Source: Diogma glabrata
Taxonomy: Eukaryota; Arthropoda; Insecta; Diptera; Cylindrotomidae
Length of the DNA stretch: 64,000 nucleotides
Reading direction: 5' to 3'
Assembly: GCA_963693315.1 (NCBI GenBank)
Contig: OY856186.1
Location: 85,491,116-85,555,115 of the forward strand
This document shows positions 47,252 through 58,969 of this stretch, piece by piece. How positions within the stretch are numbered: position 1 is the stretch's first letter; each line of letters begins with the position of its first letter. Made by a program: the position numbers and the translations under genes. The notes under the pieces were generated by a model. That model was not told the origin of the DNA, did not search any database, and saw nothing but the letters and a program-made list of their open reading frames with translations.

Positions 47252-47811
47252 AGTTTTATACTCATTTCGGATATAAACGATCACAACAGTACTACAGTCC
47301 ATCTTTTCATTACAAAACTTATTGAATTCATCAAAACGCATATAAATTCTAATATTACAAAAATAATTTATAACACTGACGGTGCACCTTCTCAATACAA
47401 AAATAAACATAACCTAATTAACTTATGCCACCATAAAGAAGACTTTAAGGTTGACGCTGAATGGCATTTTCATGCTACCAGCCATGGAAAGGGACCTTGT
47501 GATGGAATTGGTGGTGTACACTGAAGCGTGCTGCACACCGTTATAGTATGGCGAGCGAAGATAATATTATTGATACACCAAAAAAACTTTTCGAATGGGC
47601 TTTAAAATGGGAATCTACCATGAACTTTGGATACGCCGATAAAAATGAATATCAATTAACAAAAGAAAAATTACAAAATCGATATAAAAATGCGATTACT
47701 ATAAGTGGAACTCAAAAATTTCATTCTTTTGTACCAGTAGATACTAAGACAATAAATGCAAAAATGTTTTCCAACTCAAGAGAAACTTTTGAATGTAAAA
47801 TAAGTAAATAA
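47252..47811 (+). pseudogene. Transposase-like protein remnant (DG..SQYKN / TSHGK..CDGIGG family)
   Basis: Frame 1 (47252-47519) contains NTDGAPSQYKNK (about 47370) and AEWHFHATSHGKGPCDGIGG (about 47457-47516). A frameshift near 47520 leads to frame 2 (to 47811), which begins KRAAHRYSM and ends VDTKTINAKMFSNSRETF. This motif combination is widespread in uncharacterised arthropod and cnidarian proteins that look like DDE-type transposases; the DG Asp and downstream residues may be catalytic. It lies between ~0.5-kb inverted arms, so it is the best candidate for the element's own transposase. N-terminus missing. Confidence 0.65.
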
Positions 47812-48290
47812 TTTTTAATAACCATATTTATTTTCACATATATAATTTGTATGATATTTTAAAAAGTTTATTCAATAATAAAATATTTGTAATTTAATGT
47901 TGAAAAACAATCCTTTACTTTATGATTCCATAATAACATAATACGAACATAATACTTCTCCAGTCAAAAATTCCTAAATAGATTTAGTTGTTTATACGGC
48001 TTTTTTGTTTGCAGTCAAGACTGTCAAATTATTTTTTATAAGAGTGACAAGTGATTACTAAAAGTGACAAATAAACATTTCATTTTTTATGCCATCTAAT
48101 ACAAAGAAAATAATTGCAGAAGTGCTTTCCTATTCAAAAGAAACTTCTGTTTGTAAAATAAGTAAATCATTTTTAACAATTGTATTTATTTTATTTATTG
48201 TACTACATATATAATTTTTATAATATTTTAAAAAGTTCATCTAATAATAAAATATTTGATATTTAACATAAAAAAAAAATCTCTTAGTTT
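47760..48290 (+). repeat. Duplicated 3' tail of the transposase remnant
   Basis: The last ~15 codons plus ~150 bases of downstream sequence (TGTAAAATAAGTAAATAATT, GATATTTTAAAAAGTTTATT, AATAATAAAATATTTG) are repeated about 350 bases later at 48125-48290 with substitutions. The duplication sits just inside the right arm. Confidence 0.7.
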
Positions 48291-48996
48291 ATAACGCCAT
48301 TTTTATAATTTTCCTTCAGAACAAAAAAAACTGATTCCCGACAGTCATATGCACAACGAATTTTATCTTTAAAACAAAAAATATCGCTAGTCCTAAACTT
48401 TCACAAGTTGTTAGATATAAAATAAGCTTCAATTTGGTTTAAAAAAAAAAAAAAAAAAAAAGAGGCTATGCCATCTTTTTTTCAATTACACCGTTTTTTT
48501 CTTATGTTACACCGTTAAAAATTATTTCAAAAAATTAACAGTGTACATTTAACATAACGACATATCATTTATGAAAATCGGCTCAGTAGTTTTTCTACAA
48601 TCGCTCGTCAAAATGCACTACATCACAAAATAACAAAAAATTGAGGGGCACCCTGTGAAGACCTCTGGTCGAAAAAAAAAATTCTAAGAGAACTTGTATT
48701 TTTTATTTATCAAAGACTATCTATAAACAAAAAATAATCAAAATTAAAAGGGGTCAAGTCAAAACGTTGTTGAATCTTCGTGAAATTGCTCATGTGTTTA
48801 ATATTTATTATTTACCTACGAGTAAAATTTGTTTATAATAATACACAAAGCGAAAATATTTATATCTTATACATTAACATTTTTGTCCAAAACAATAAAA
48901 AGAAAAGAAAAAGAATTAATATACATACATACACAGAAAAAATCTTGTAGTTTTTTTTTAATTTTAGCAAAGAAACAAATGTAGTAGATATATGTA

Positions 48997-49467
48997 TAGT
49001 AGAATTTTTTTGCCAGCGAATTTCTGACAGCTACGACGCAGCAAGAGATAAAAGATGAGACAAAAAATAAAACAGAGATGTATTATTTATTTTGGGATAA
49101 ATTTGTTTTCAAAACAATTATATTAGTTAAATTTCTACTTCTAGTTCGTACCATTTGTTTGTTGTGATATTTGTTTCCATAGGCGTCGTTATTTTTATTA
49201 TAATTATTTTTAATTATCAAAATTTTGTTATATTTCCTACAAAATCATTAATATTTCTACTAGTTTTTGGGTTTCTATTATAATTGGTTGAATTTCAATA
49301 GTAATTTATAAATTTTATGCGTTTTTTTTTGTCCATTTCAATAGTTTTTTTTAATATTTTAATCGAGACACTGAATGTGCAAACAATATGCGCATGTGCA
49401 TGCGCATGTGCAAACAATATGCGCATAACAAACAAATTTTGTGTTCGCTGGCAAAAAAATTCTACTA
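48997..49467. mobile_element. MITE with 26-bp inverted ends at TA
   Basis: TATAGTAGAATTTTTTTGCC followed by AGCGAA at 48995-49020 is the exact complement of 49444-49469. The outermost TA on both sides reads as the duplicated target. At 49379-49427 the interior has an ATGCGCATGTGCATGCGCAT purine-pyrimidine alternation between two GCAAACAATATGCGCAT copies. Confidence 0.85.
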
Positions 49468-49469
49468 TA

Positions 49470-50204
49470 CTTTATTTGATTTAATTTCACAAAAAACCAC
49501 TAAAAAAATTGGCAGCACTTGTTCAACCAAAAGTTTGTTTGTAATGAAACATCTGTATATATTTATCTGTGGTTGAACCTTCTGCTGAAATATAATATGG
49601 AATAAACCATATAAATGTATATACATATATATGTACTAATAGTTTAATGTTTTACAATTTTGTAACATTCATAGAATTTAAAGCTTTCAATTTAAATTTA
49701 ATTAAATTTCTGTATCTCTGATGTAAATCATTTATGCATTTTTAAGTAATTTAACTACATATTACATTTCGAACATAACTGAAATTTAATCTATGAGTAT
49801 AGTTACATAAATGAATATCAAAATTTTTCTGTTTAATATCACAAGTAATATAATAATAGGAAATTGTGTGCACGATATAACAAACTATGAACACCAAATA
49901 AAACAAATTATAAAGCAAAGAAAAATAAGTTTCGCTTTCGTTTCAAGCAACCTTCACAAGGTTCTTTTCTATAAAATTGCGAAGTCATTGTTCATATATA
50001 TTTTAATAGTTAAATCGTATCAAATTGAAGTAATTATTTATTGTGGGTAAACAAAGAAATCGTTAAATAGTTCAAAAAAAAAATTTCATTTCCTGCTAAA
50101 ACGGATTTAGGTACAGGAATTGTTCTACATATATGTAGCTTCAGAATAAAGCTCCATGATTCTTTCTTCTCCATGTAGGGCTTAGTATAAAAAACATCCA
50201 CAGG
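49470..50204. other. Non-coding stretch, nothing recognised
   Basis: AT-rich. The open frame at 49811-50050 has no recognisable domain and AT-driven composition. Confidence 0.45.
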
Positions 50205-50457
50205 CCCGAGCAGAAATTTGTTAAGGCTCAATTTGTTAGCCCTGATCAGGTTTGCCTTAGTTCGATTTGGCCCTGATCATGAGTGTAACGCCTTCCTTAA
50301 TCAACCTCTGATTGGGATGGTCAGCTCAGGTCCTGATCTAGTACAGCATATAAAATTAAAAAGGGCAAACACTAGTAAGGCATTTTGTATCAAACCCTTA
50401 TCAGGCCCAGCTAGAGATCAAATACGAAAGGCTTTCCCTAACTAATTTCTGCTCGGG
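50205..50457. mobile_element. MITE with CCCGAGCAGAAATT ends
   Basis: CCCGAGCAGAAATTTGTTA at 50205 is mirrored by TAACTAATTTCTGCTCGGG ending at 50457. The interior is rich in CCTGATCAGG-type words (AGCCCTGATCAGG, GCCCTGATCATG, CCTTATCAGGCCC). No clear target duplication. A degraded relative lies at 12090-12245. Confidence 0.75.
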
Positions 50458-50599
50458 ATGTTAATCCTTATCTGTACTATTTTTACTTTACCACAATTCA
50501 AAAATAAAATATGGTGATAAGTAGCTTGTGCTGTCATTATCTCCAAAACCTCTTGTTGGATAACTGGTGATTTTCAACTAGGATATTCAATGTTGATAT

Positions 50600-50765
50600 G
50601 ATGGATCTGATTTGCTGGTGACGATATTTATAAAAAACAACGAGATCAGCGACAATGTTTTAGGAAATAAAAAAGTGTTGTCAAATTACAATCACTCACC
50701 ATTTGCATACCACGGTTTTTAACAGAATCCAAAAGAGCCAGGATGCAAACAGATGCAGCAGCCTA
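50600..50765 (-). pseudogene. LINE A fragment
   Basis: TGACGATATTTATAAAAAAC, AACGAGATCAGCGACAATG and AACAGAATCCAAAAGAGCCA align with 6140-6300 of LINE A in the same orientation. Confidence 0.75.
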
Positions 50766-51063
50766 AACATGGTAAACATGGTACACCAACAATAACTTTT
50801 TAGTCACAAAAACCATTTATACATATCAAAATGGATCTGTATTGACCTAATTCATTCCTCTCAACTAATGTTTATCACAATAACAATATTACTTTAACGG
50901 TGAAAAAAATGCTCTTAACAACACAAAAGAAACAGATTGGCATTAAAATGTGTTGTCAGAGAGTATACTTACTTATGCGTATTTCGCCTGTTATATTAAT
51001 TGTTTACCTGTTTTGCCTGCTATATTACGATCCCGCATGGAGGGATAATGGAGGGATAATGAA

Positions 51064-52006
51064 TGACTATTTTCGAACGTGCAGCTTATTTCCTAATCTA
51101 ATTAAAACCGAGAGTTTTTGTTTCAGTGCACTTAAACAACAAACTGGCAAAACACGAACAATCAGTGTCATTTAGCGGCACTGTCATTAAATACAATCAA
51201 CAGCCAAAGTACCTGGGCATTACTCTCGATATAACTGTTTCTTTTAAACTCCACCTAGAGAATACGTCAAAAAAACTTAATATGAGAAACAATATATTGC
51301 ACAAACTGGCAGGCTCGACATGGGGTGCTACTGCAGCTACCCTCCGCACAACTGCTCTAAGTCTGGTTTACTCAGTGGCTGAGTACGGCGCTCTAGTCTG
51401 GTTGTATAGCACACATACCCAAAAAGTTGACTGCCAGCTGCATGCCGCGATGCGTACAATAAGTGGTACAATCAGGTCCACTCCTTTACCTTGGCTCCCT
51501 GTCTTAAGCAATATCGCTCCACCTGCAGTCGACACTCGCAGGCGCTCATCCGTGAACATAAAAAAGTAGCCAATAATATCACGTTACCTTGCACGAATAT
51601 TACGGTGACCACACTCGTTGTCGATTGAAGTCAGGAAAGCCTTCCCACAAAACTGCCAGCAACCTGATGGCAACTAATTTTAATATCTTCGATGCCTGGG
51701 ACACCTCCTAGAATCATTACAACACACCTGGCTTTTCTATTATTAACCCGAATTCTACCCAACCTGGTTTCGATCTGCCACGTCATACCTGGACTATACT
51801 AAACCAAATAAGAACGAATCATGGACGTTGTGCTGATTCTTTCTACAAGTGGGGAATTTCAGAGTCCCCTCAATGTAACTGTGGAGCTCCATCACCATAA
51901 AACAAACTGAGTGTCCAATTCGACGGTACAATGGCGACATCGCAGAGATCCTTTTGGCAACTCCCGACGTAGTTGTATGGATAGACTTACTCGATGTAAG
52001 CATCTA
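51064..52006 (+). pseudogene. LINE C: C-terminal part of a non-LTR retrotransposon ORF2
   Basis: A short frame with PNLIKTE (about 51095) shifts into 51126-51569, which holds KYLGITLD (about 51206), RNNILHKLAGSTWG, YSVAEYGALVW and PLPWLPVLSNIAPP (about 51485). Further frames continue to LNQIRTNHGRCAD, a CNCGAPS zinc-binding-like segment (about 51872) and WIDLLDV before a stop at 52004-52006. This is the post-RT region of a LINE distinct from A and B, the kind often annotated jockey- or RTE-like. RT itself is absent, and at least three frameshifts are present. Confidence 0.78.
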
Positions 52007-52009
52007 ATG

Positions 52010-52910
52010 TTCAAATGTACTGCCCAATATGCCCCTTCAAATATTTTACTTTTACTTTTTAACTAAAAGACGCGCAATCAAATCGATTGCAAGCTCATTT
52101 AATGTGTATTCGTGTTTTGTTTTAGGTATCACTGAAAAAAATAACTCACAGAAAAAAATGATATTATTATGATATTAATGATATTAAAAATGATAATATT
52201 AAACGAAACTTGCTTAATTTAATTATTTTTGTACATGGATTTTCAACCTACAAAGCATGTTCCTTGAATTAAAATTCTGCTGGAATAATACCAGAAATAA
52301 ATATTTTCTTTGTTTAAGAAAGGTTGAGATGTATTAACAAGCAACTAATATTCAATTTGAGTGGAAAAAATTACTAAAATTAAGTAATCGGCTTGCTTGA
52401 ATTAAGCAAAAATTCTATAAATATTATACAACTTGAAATTGAGAAACTGTTTTTCTTAAATTTAGCAATGTTTTCGTTTGAAATAAGAGTTTATTTCTTA
52501 ATCTTTATCTTTATAACAATAAAATAAATTCGCTCTCCAGCAAAATCTGTAGCACACAGGAGTCTGAAATTTTGCTAGGAGAAGACCATTAACAGGTACT
52601 AATGCGAAATTTTAAGATTTTATTTAGTTTTCTTAATTAATAATTTTAATTTTCCTAATGGTTTGCCTAAATGTATATTATATTTTATACTTGGCTATTT
52701 ATTCAACTATCACTCAGTTATCTTTGATCGATTTTTTTCCACAAAACAGAATTACCATTCAAATGGAAAATTAAAGTATAATGTGACAAACGAATTCATT
52801 TAGATGAATTATTATATACATTTATATTTATTATATACATACTTGATACAATTATATGCATCCAACACATTACGTTGCAACAAATATTTCTAATTTACAA
52901 CAAACATGTT
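52010..52910. other. AT-rich non-coding stretch
   Basis: No coding frames or structural repeats recognised between LINE C and the LTR-like pair. Confidence 0.45.
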
Positions 52911-52916
52911 CTTGGT

Positions 52917-53535
52917 TTGGTGTATATTTGGTTGATACTGCTTTATAAGTTGAGTGTAGGTAAATTTTAATATTGAGATTGGCTGCTAGTGGCGTTGAAT
53001 TTTTCAGGAGATGAATATGATGATGCGAGATGTTGTTGGAGATGTTGTATCCAATATAAGTAGAATTTATTGTTGTAATTCATTATCTTTTTCTAAAGTA
53101 TCCATCTTAAATAATGGCAGAATCTATCTAATGAAAATTGTGTAAATGGATCTGATGAAATGTTTGAAGTTAAAGATATTGAAGAACGTGAATATTTGAC
53201 ATCATCAATGGTTCTGTTTTCTCATTATAATTATTTAATGACGTGTCTTGATTTGATTTCCATAAATTTATTTTATTACATTTTGACTTAACATGTTAAC
53301 AGTAAAACATTTATTATAATATTTAAAATTTGGAATAGTGAAAAATAAGATTTAAAACAAATTTATTACACAAACATTTTTTACATCACGAAAATCAAGA
53401 ATTTTATCAAAACTGTTTGGAAAGAAAACAAAAACCGAATAATATAAATATATTTTTTTGTTTTTTTCATAAATATTAAGGAAATCATCGCCTGCTAATT
53501 TTTAAAAATTTTTAATTATAATGTTCGCCACAACA
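52917..53535. repeat. Left LTR-like direct repeat
   Basis: It begins TGTTC and ends CAACA (TG..CA convention). From 52981 to 53535 it matches 54941-55495 over the same length, with only about four single-base differences by eye. The first ~60 bases (52917-52980) are only loosely alignable with 54871-54940. Confidence 0.75.
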
Positions 53536-54870
53536 CTCCCCCCCTAGTGCCATCGAAGATGGAACGATATATATTTGAGGAGGAAAGAAGGAAAGAGTTT
53601 TGCTTAAGTAGTTGTAGCGAATAAGAAAAAGTTTGGAGATGTTGTTTAGAAATCGATACCAGAGAAAAAAAATTATGGGTCTTATGAATTGAAGTTCTGC
53701 AAAAAAAAAGAAACGAACAATTATGGAGTTATGGTAACACGAGTGGAGATATAGGTCTGACAGAGCTGAGTTGCCTGAGACCTATATTTGTAAAGATGTG
53801 TACCACAGGTTAAAAGGTTCGTTTAAAATACGAGAAGCAGAAAAGTAACGTCGGTGCCGAATGTCTGACAGAACAAAGTTGACTGAGACAATACTAGCAT
53901 GTACAAACGTGAATATTAGTTAATTTTTCGAAAAGTAGCTATTAAAAGCAAGAATAAGCAGAAATTTAGCGTAAGCAAAGGAGTGCATATGATAACACAA
54001 GTTTGGTAAAGTCTGACAGTACAAAGTTGACTGAGACTAATGTTTATCTTGGAGACGTGTACCATAGAAAAAGATTGCTTTAAGAAGAAATATCTGATTA
54101 ACGACGAAATGTCGTTTTAAATATCCATAAGAACCATACCTGTTCGTCAACAGATAAATGGTTAACGTCAGAAGATGTTCATGTTGTAAAAACATATGGG
54201 TAACGTTGGGGATATTCCTTTAAGATCAAATATTTGGAGTTTCTGCTTAATTAGATGAAATCTGATTTTTATATCCATAAAGACAATATCTGTTTTGTCA
54301 ACAGATAGATGGTTAACGTTAGGAGATGTTCATGTTATGGTAACATATGGGTAACGTTAGGGATAGAAATTAAAAATCAGAAAATTCGAAAAGTTTGTTT
54401 CAGCCCAAAAGATAAGGAGAGTGGAGTGGGTCTTACATTGGAAAGATATGTTCAACTTCGGCCCATGAGTAACGGAGAATGAAGTGGGTCTTACGAAGGA
54501 AAGAGTTCTTAAACTTCGGCCCATGGTATCGATCTAAAAACAAAAAGAAAATTTTAAAAAATTAATCGCACTACAAGAAGTTGGCTTCAAAGCCGAAAAA
54601 TAAGAATTTGGAGAGAAAAAAAAATGTGTCACTAGGAGGAAACAAGATTAAGCTAAACAGCAGGAATGACTAGCAGGAAGAATATGTGATCACTGTGACT
54701 GATCACTACGAGAAGAGTGTTGTGTTGCTGTGAAAAAAAAAATATTATAATAAAATTAAATTTTTTACAATAAAATGAAGCAAGCACTAATTTAAATTAA
54801 GAAGAAGCAAAAAAAAATTGAATTGAATTATAAAATTGATACTTCTTACAGTTGACTCCATTGGAAGGTT
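53536..54870. repeat. Modular non-coding interior of the LTR-like element
   Basis: Three module sets follow one another. Set A: GTCTGACAGARCAAAGTTGA-CTGAGAC near 53756, 53862 and 54014. Set B: ATGGTTAACGT..AGATGTTCATGTT..AACATATGGGTAACGTT near 54158 and again ~150 bases on. Set C: AGTGGGTCTTAC..CTTCGGCCCATG near 54428 and 54498. Stops occur in all frames. Confidence 0.7.
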
Positions 54871-55495
54871 TGTTCATTGTCGGGGTTACCAGTTTTGGTT
54901 GATACTGTGTTGAGTGGAAGTAGATTTTAATGTAGAGGCTGGCTGCTAGTGGCGTTGAATTTTTCAGGAGATGAATATGATGATGCGAGATGTTGTTGGA
55001 GATGTTGTATCCAATATAAGTAGAATTTATTGTTGTAATTCATTATCTTTTTCTAAAGTATTCATCTTAAATAATGGCAGAATCTATCTAATGAAAATTG
55101 TGTAAATGGATCTGATGAAATGTTTGAAGTTAAAGATATTGAAGAACGTGAATATTTGACATCATCAATGGTTCTGTTTTCTCATTATAATTAATTAATG
55201 ACGTGTCTTGATTTGATTTCCATAAATTTATTTTATTACATTTTGACTTAACATGTTAACAGTAAAACATTTATTATAATATTTAAAATTTGGAATAGTG
55301 AAAAATAAGATTTAAAACAAATTTATTACACAAACATTTTTTACATCACGAAAATCAAGAATTTTATCAAAACTGTTTGGAAAGAAAACAAAAACCGAAT
55401 AATAAAAATATATTTTTTTGTTTTTTTCATAAATATTAAGGAAATCATCGCCTGCTAATTTTTAAAAATTTTTAATTATAATGTCCGCCACAACA
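54871..55495. repeat. Right LTR-like direct repeat
   Basis: Starts TGTTCATTG, ends CAACA, and is followed by a 24-base T run (55496-55520). See the left copy for the comparison. A weaker third copy of part of the 3' half may lie at 55640-55735 (CAAAATCCGAATAAT, ATATATTTTTTTGTTTTTT). Confidence 0.75.
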
Positions 55496-55520
<25 letters not shown>

Positions 55521-55529
<9 letters not shown>

Positions 55530-56400
55530 AGAGTTTAATTGTATTTATAAATAGATTATACAAGTTACATGAAATTTGTCCTATTGTATTAATCAAATTG
55601 ATGGCGAGGCGATGAAATATAATTTGCAATTTGCATAGAGAATTACATTTTTAATTTAACACAAAAAATAAGAACTTTAACAATTTGGAAAAAACAAAAT
55701 CCGAATAATAAAAAATATATTTTTTTGTTTTTTAGAAACATTGATGCAGCAAGTTTTTGCAATGGAACCTTTGTATTGAAGAAAAGGATTATGAACAATA
55801 ATATCAAAGCTACAGGTTGAAAGTGTTTTACTTATTAAGAAAAATATGCGTCCCCATTAATTTCAAAACCAAACAAACAATGTAGGTTATTTGAAGAAAT
55901 CGGTAAAATATATGCATATATGTCAACAAATGATGTGACTGGTTTTAGCTCAGTATATAAGTCTGGATTTACAAATGATATTATTCTTATTATTATTTTT
56001 ATATTTTACTACAAATTAGTCTTATTATTATGTTTGTTCAAATTTTAAACTCTGGCAGAAATGTCGAAATAAGATGATGGCCTTAAATCGACAAAACCCA
56101 ATAAACGAAAACCTTCACTAAAAATGCTGTCAATCTTAAATCGGTTTTTCGATTAGTATCAAACATCAGCGCTATGCATATTTAGTCTGCTCTTCGAAAT
56201 ATTCTTTCGTGACATGCTCCACTACTTCTAAAATCACACAGACCGCATGTAGAGCATTGGAAATAATTGGTAAAATATATTTGAAAATCCAAATTGACTT
56301 TATTTAAGATCAGCACATAATCTGGATAGATTGATAAATGAAATTAGTCAGCACGAAATGGTACGATAAACCAGTAAACTTTGGTGCGGTATTCGTATTT
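55521..56400. other. Non-coding stretch with decayed repeat scraps
   Basis: Apart from the weak relative of the LTR-like repeat at 55640-55735, I see nothing here. Confidence 0.4.
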
Positions 56401-56404
56401 TGTA

Positions 56405-56490
56405 TCGCAAGTATGACGGTTCCAGAGTAAGTCATTGACAACTGTAACACCCAATAAACGAATGTTTTGACGTTCACCTACTTTTTCGCG
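56405..56490 (-). pseudogene. LINE A fragment
   Basis: TTCCAGAGTAAGTCATTGAC and AACACCCAATAAACGAATGT match 6440-6500 of LINE A in the same orientation. Confidence 0.75.
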
Positions 56491-56689
56491 ACACATATTA
56501 AGCCGATTAACGCGAAAAATTGCAAAGGTTTAATTTAAACTCTCCGAAACTCTTTACCATTCACTTTCAAATGTTGACCTTCCGTTCAATTTTCAAACTA
56601 TCTGGATTGATCAGCTAGAATGCTAATGATCTCTGTTATTCATATTTCCTAAATGGAAAAATTAAAATAGGCTCCTTCTATTCTCATTA

Positions 56690-56779
56690 CGACTCTTTGA
56701 AATTATTCTTACTAATTCAACAAACTGTACGCACACAAACTTTTTTATAGGCGTAGCAACGTACGCCGGGTCCTGCTAG
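56690..56779 (+). mobile_element. Helitron 3' terminus
   Basis: Stem-loop GGCGTA-GCAACG-TACGCC at 56750-56767, then eight bases, then CTAG at 56776-56779, followed by T. A hairpin 6-12 bases before a terminal CTRR with T at the target is the standard Helitron 3' end. The 5' TC end is not identified, so element length is unknown; it may include the LINE A scrap at 56405. Confidence 0.75.
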
Positions 56780-56994
56780 TATTAAATAAATATAATCATA
56801 AAATAAAATTCATCAGTTTATTATAACGAAACTATTATTTCATAAAAAAAGAAATGAAACCAGCCATTTTAGTAAATGTTAACAAACTTTTTAATTTTCC
56901 TATTCTCTTACTCTATATTATTAATATCCAGATATCCTTAGCAAAATATATCACGTTTTTAAGCAGAAGATGGATGGAAATAAATATAGTGCTT

Positions 56995-57145
56995 CAAACT
57001 TAACAACAATACTCCATACAGGAACGACTATAGGACTTATATATGTAGATTCGCATATTTGTTCGACATGTATACCAATTGAATTGTCGTTGGGAAACTC
57101 GGTTTGGTCTACAAACAATCAACAGCTGTGTCTTGGTTAAAAATA
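56995..57145 (-). pseudogene. LINE A fragment with internal deletion
   Basis: AACAATACTCCATACAGGAA and CTATAGGACTTATA match 6310-6345; GGGAAACTCGGTTTGGTCTA and CAATCAACAGCTGTGTCTTG match 6538-6590. The ~200 bases of LINE A between them are largely missing. Confidence 0.7.
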
Positions 57146-57149
57146 AAAT

Positions 57150-58683
57150 TCATGCGCGTTACTAGTGAACCTCTGAGCGACATTATTTAAACATTACTTT
57201 CAACAACACTGCTTCAATTATGTAAAAGAATAAAAAAATTTAACAAAATAAAAATTAAAATTAATTGGAAATTCAAAACTATTGTTTCAAAAAATATTAA
57301 ATGCAAAAACTTATCCATTCAAAAACTATTACAATAATTTAAGTCTTATGATAACTTTATGAGACAATAGTTTAAAGGTTATTGCATTCGTTTTGTAAAT
57401 TAAAATAAAATTTATAAACTACAATTATGTAATTCGAAAATATTTTTTTTTATAAAATAATTTAATGAAATGAAATTAAATTATAGGTTTTAGATTATCA
57501 ATTTATAACAAGGATAAAGAAAAATAAAATTTGCATGTACGATTTATGCTGATGCATTTTTTATGTTTTTGCTAACAGAACATGTAAGATAAAAAAGGAA
57601 GAATGAGTCGTTGAATTTTGCTTTACAGTACGAAAACAAGCATGTTGTCGAGAACACTATGATCTCCGTACAAATTTATTCTAAATTAGCACGAAAGACG
57701 ATTATTTTAAATTTATTATTCGCGTTTGGTTTGTTTTGAAGGCGACCAGTTTGTCGGCATACTCTTAAGTTGGAAAGTTTAATGTTTTTGTTTATTTTTA
57801 AAAACTCAAATGAAATATTTTTTCTTAAACTTTGTGTTATTGCTTTTAAATATTCTTAATTGAGAATTAGTTTCCAAATCAGGTATTCTTAAAGAAAACC
57901 GAAAACACACAAGATTATGGAGCAATGCACTTTACAAAAGGGTGTTGACATGCTTAAATCGCAATGTAGCAGCATTTTAAAAACAAACAAAATTATGAAG
58001 TAGCAACAACCTTCTCTTTATAAGTAAGTAACATTTGCATACTACCAACACTTTAATCTATCAGGTTCAAAGAGTTAGTTTTACGTATGTTTTATAATTG
58101 CCTCTTAACATTTTACTTGATCGGTTTATAAATTAAAGGACATACCGTTGATGCAGTAATTACAAACTCAGTCCAAACTAAAACTCTTTCAAATTTCTAA
58201 GTGTGGGACATCTAGCAAAAAATACCTACCGTTTTGTTTCTGTTTAAATCTCCTCTTAAAAATAAAAATTAAACAAAAAGACAATAAATTTAATCAGCTA
58301 GCTAACAAAATTCATTTCTCACAAAAAACACATAAACTGGGTAGTTTATGGTTTGAAAAAACACATAACAATAAAATTAATTTAATAATTAAAATTTATG
58401 GGAACGTTTTTGTGATAAAACTTGTGCAATAGTTTAATTATTTGAATTATTTTCAATGGTTTAAACTTCATCATAAGATAATACGCCGTTAACGCTGGAT
58501 ATGATTAGAAAATTTTTTATTTAAAGAGAAGGAAGTGAACCGATTTACGTTAAACATCAACAATATAAGATTATGAAATTTAAATGATCATAGTAAAATT
58601 ATGGTAAGCTGGTTGGTTGTAACAAGCATTGTAAAAACTGTTATTCAAAATTTTTACATTATTCGAATATTCTATTATTACGT
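57150..58683. other. AT-rich non-coding stretch
   Basis: Low-complexity AT-rich sequence up to the putative LTR boundary at 58684. Nothing recognised. Confidence 0.45.
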
Positions 58684-58969
58684 TGTTCTAACCTTACTTC
58701 GAATTGGCCTTACTCTCAATTCAATAAACGTAATTTCCAAATCTCTTCCGAGTTCGATCACTGGTCAGTAATCACAAACACCAGGTTTTATTAAGTATTC
58801 AACTCCTTAATTGTTCCACAACAACAGGAAAACAATACAGCAACAATATTCCTATCTAAAATATTCTTCCAACAGCTTCGAAACTCCATTGGTTTATTGT
58901 AGAAATTTCCAGTACACGGCGTCCAAAATAATACACAAAATAATTTATTTTCACAACAACATTTTATTA

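Larger units (their letters stand above)
45894..48791. mobile_element. DNA transposon with ~0.5-kb inverted arms and broken transposase
   Basis: Inverted ends GAGCAATTTCACG (45894) and CGTGAAATTGCTC (ending 48791) are flanked by the 4-bp direct repeat ATGT (45890-45893, 48792-48795). The arms, 45894-46413 and 48295-48791, pair almost throughout (AACAACTTGTGAAAGTTTAG, GACTGTCGGGAATCAG, GGGGTCTTCACAGGGTGCCC or close). The interior holds a second partial left end (46484-46522), a LINE A fragment, a transposase-like remnant and a duplicated 3' tail. I cannot assign the superfamily; the 4-bp duplication is not TTAA. Confidence 0.8.
52917..55495. mobile_element. Putative non-autonomous LTR element (LARD-type)
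   Basis: Two direct repeats of about 620 bases flank a 1.3-kb interior that has no gag or pol and no long frame, but is built of repeated modules. Near-identity of the repeats points to recent origin. No 5-bp target duplication found: the left flank ends AAACA and the right flank is a T run. Orientation could not be set, and I see no certain primer-binding site after the left repeat. Alternative: a tandem segmental duplication with intervening unique DNA. Confidence 0.55.
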
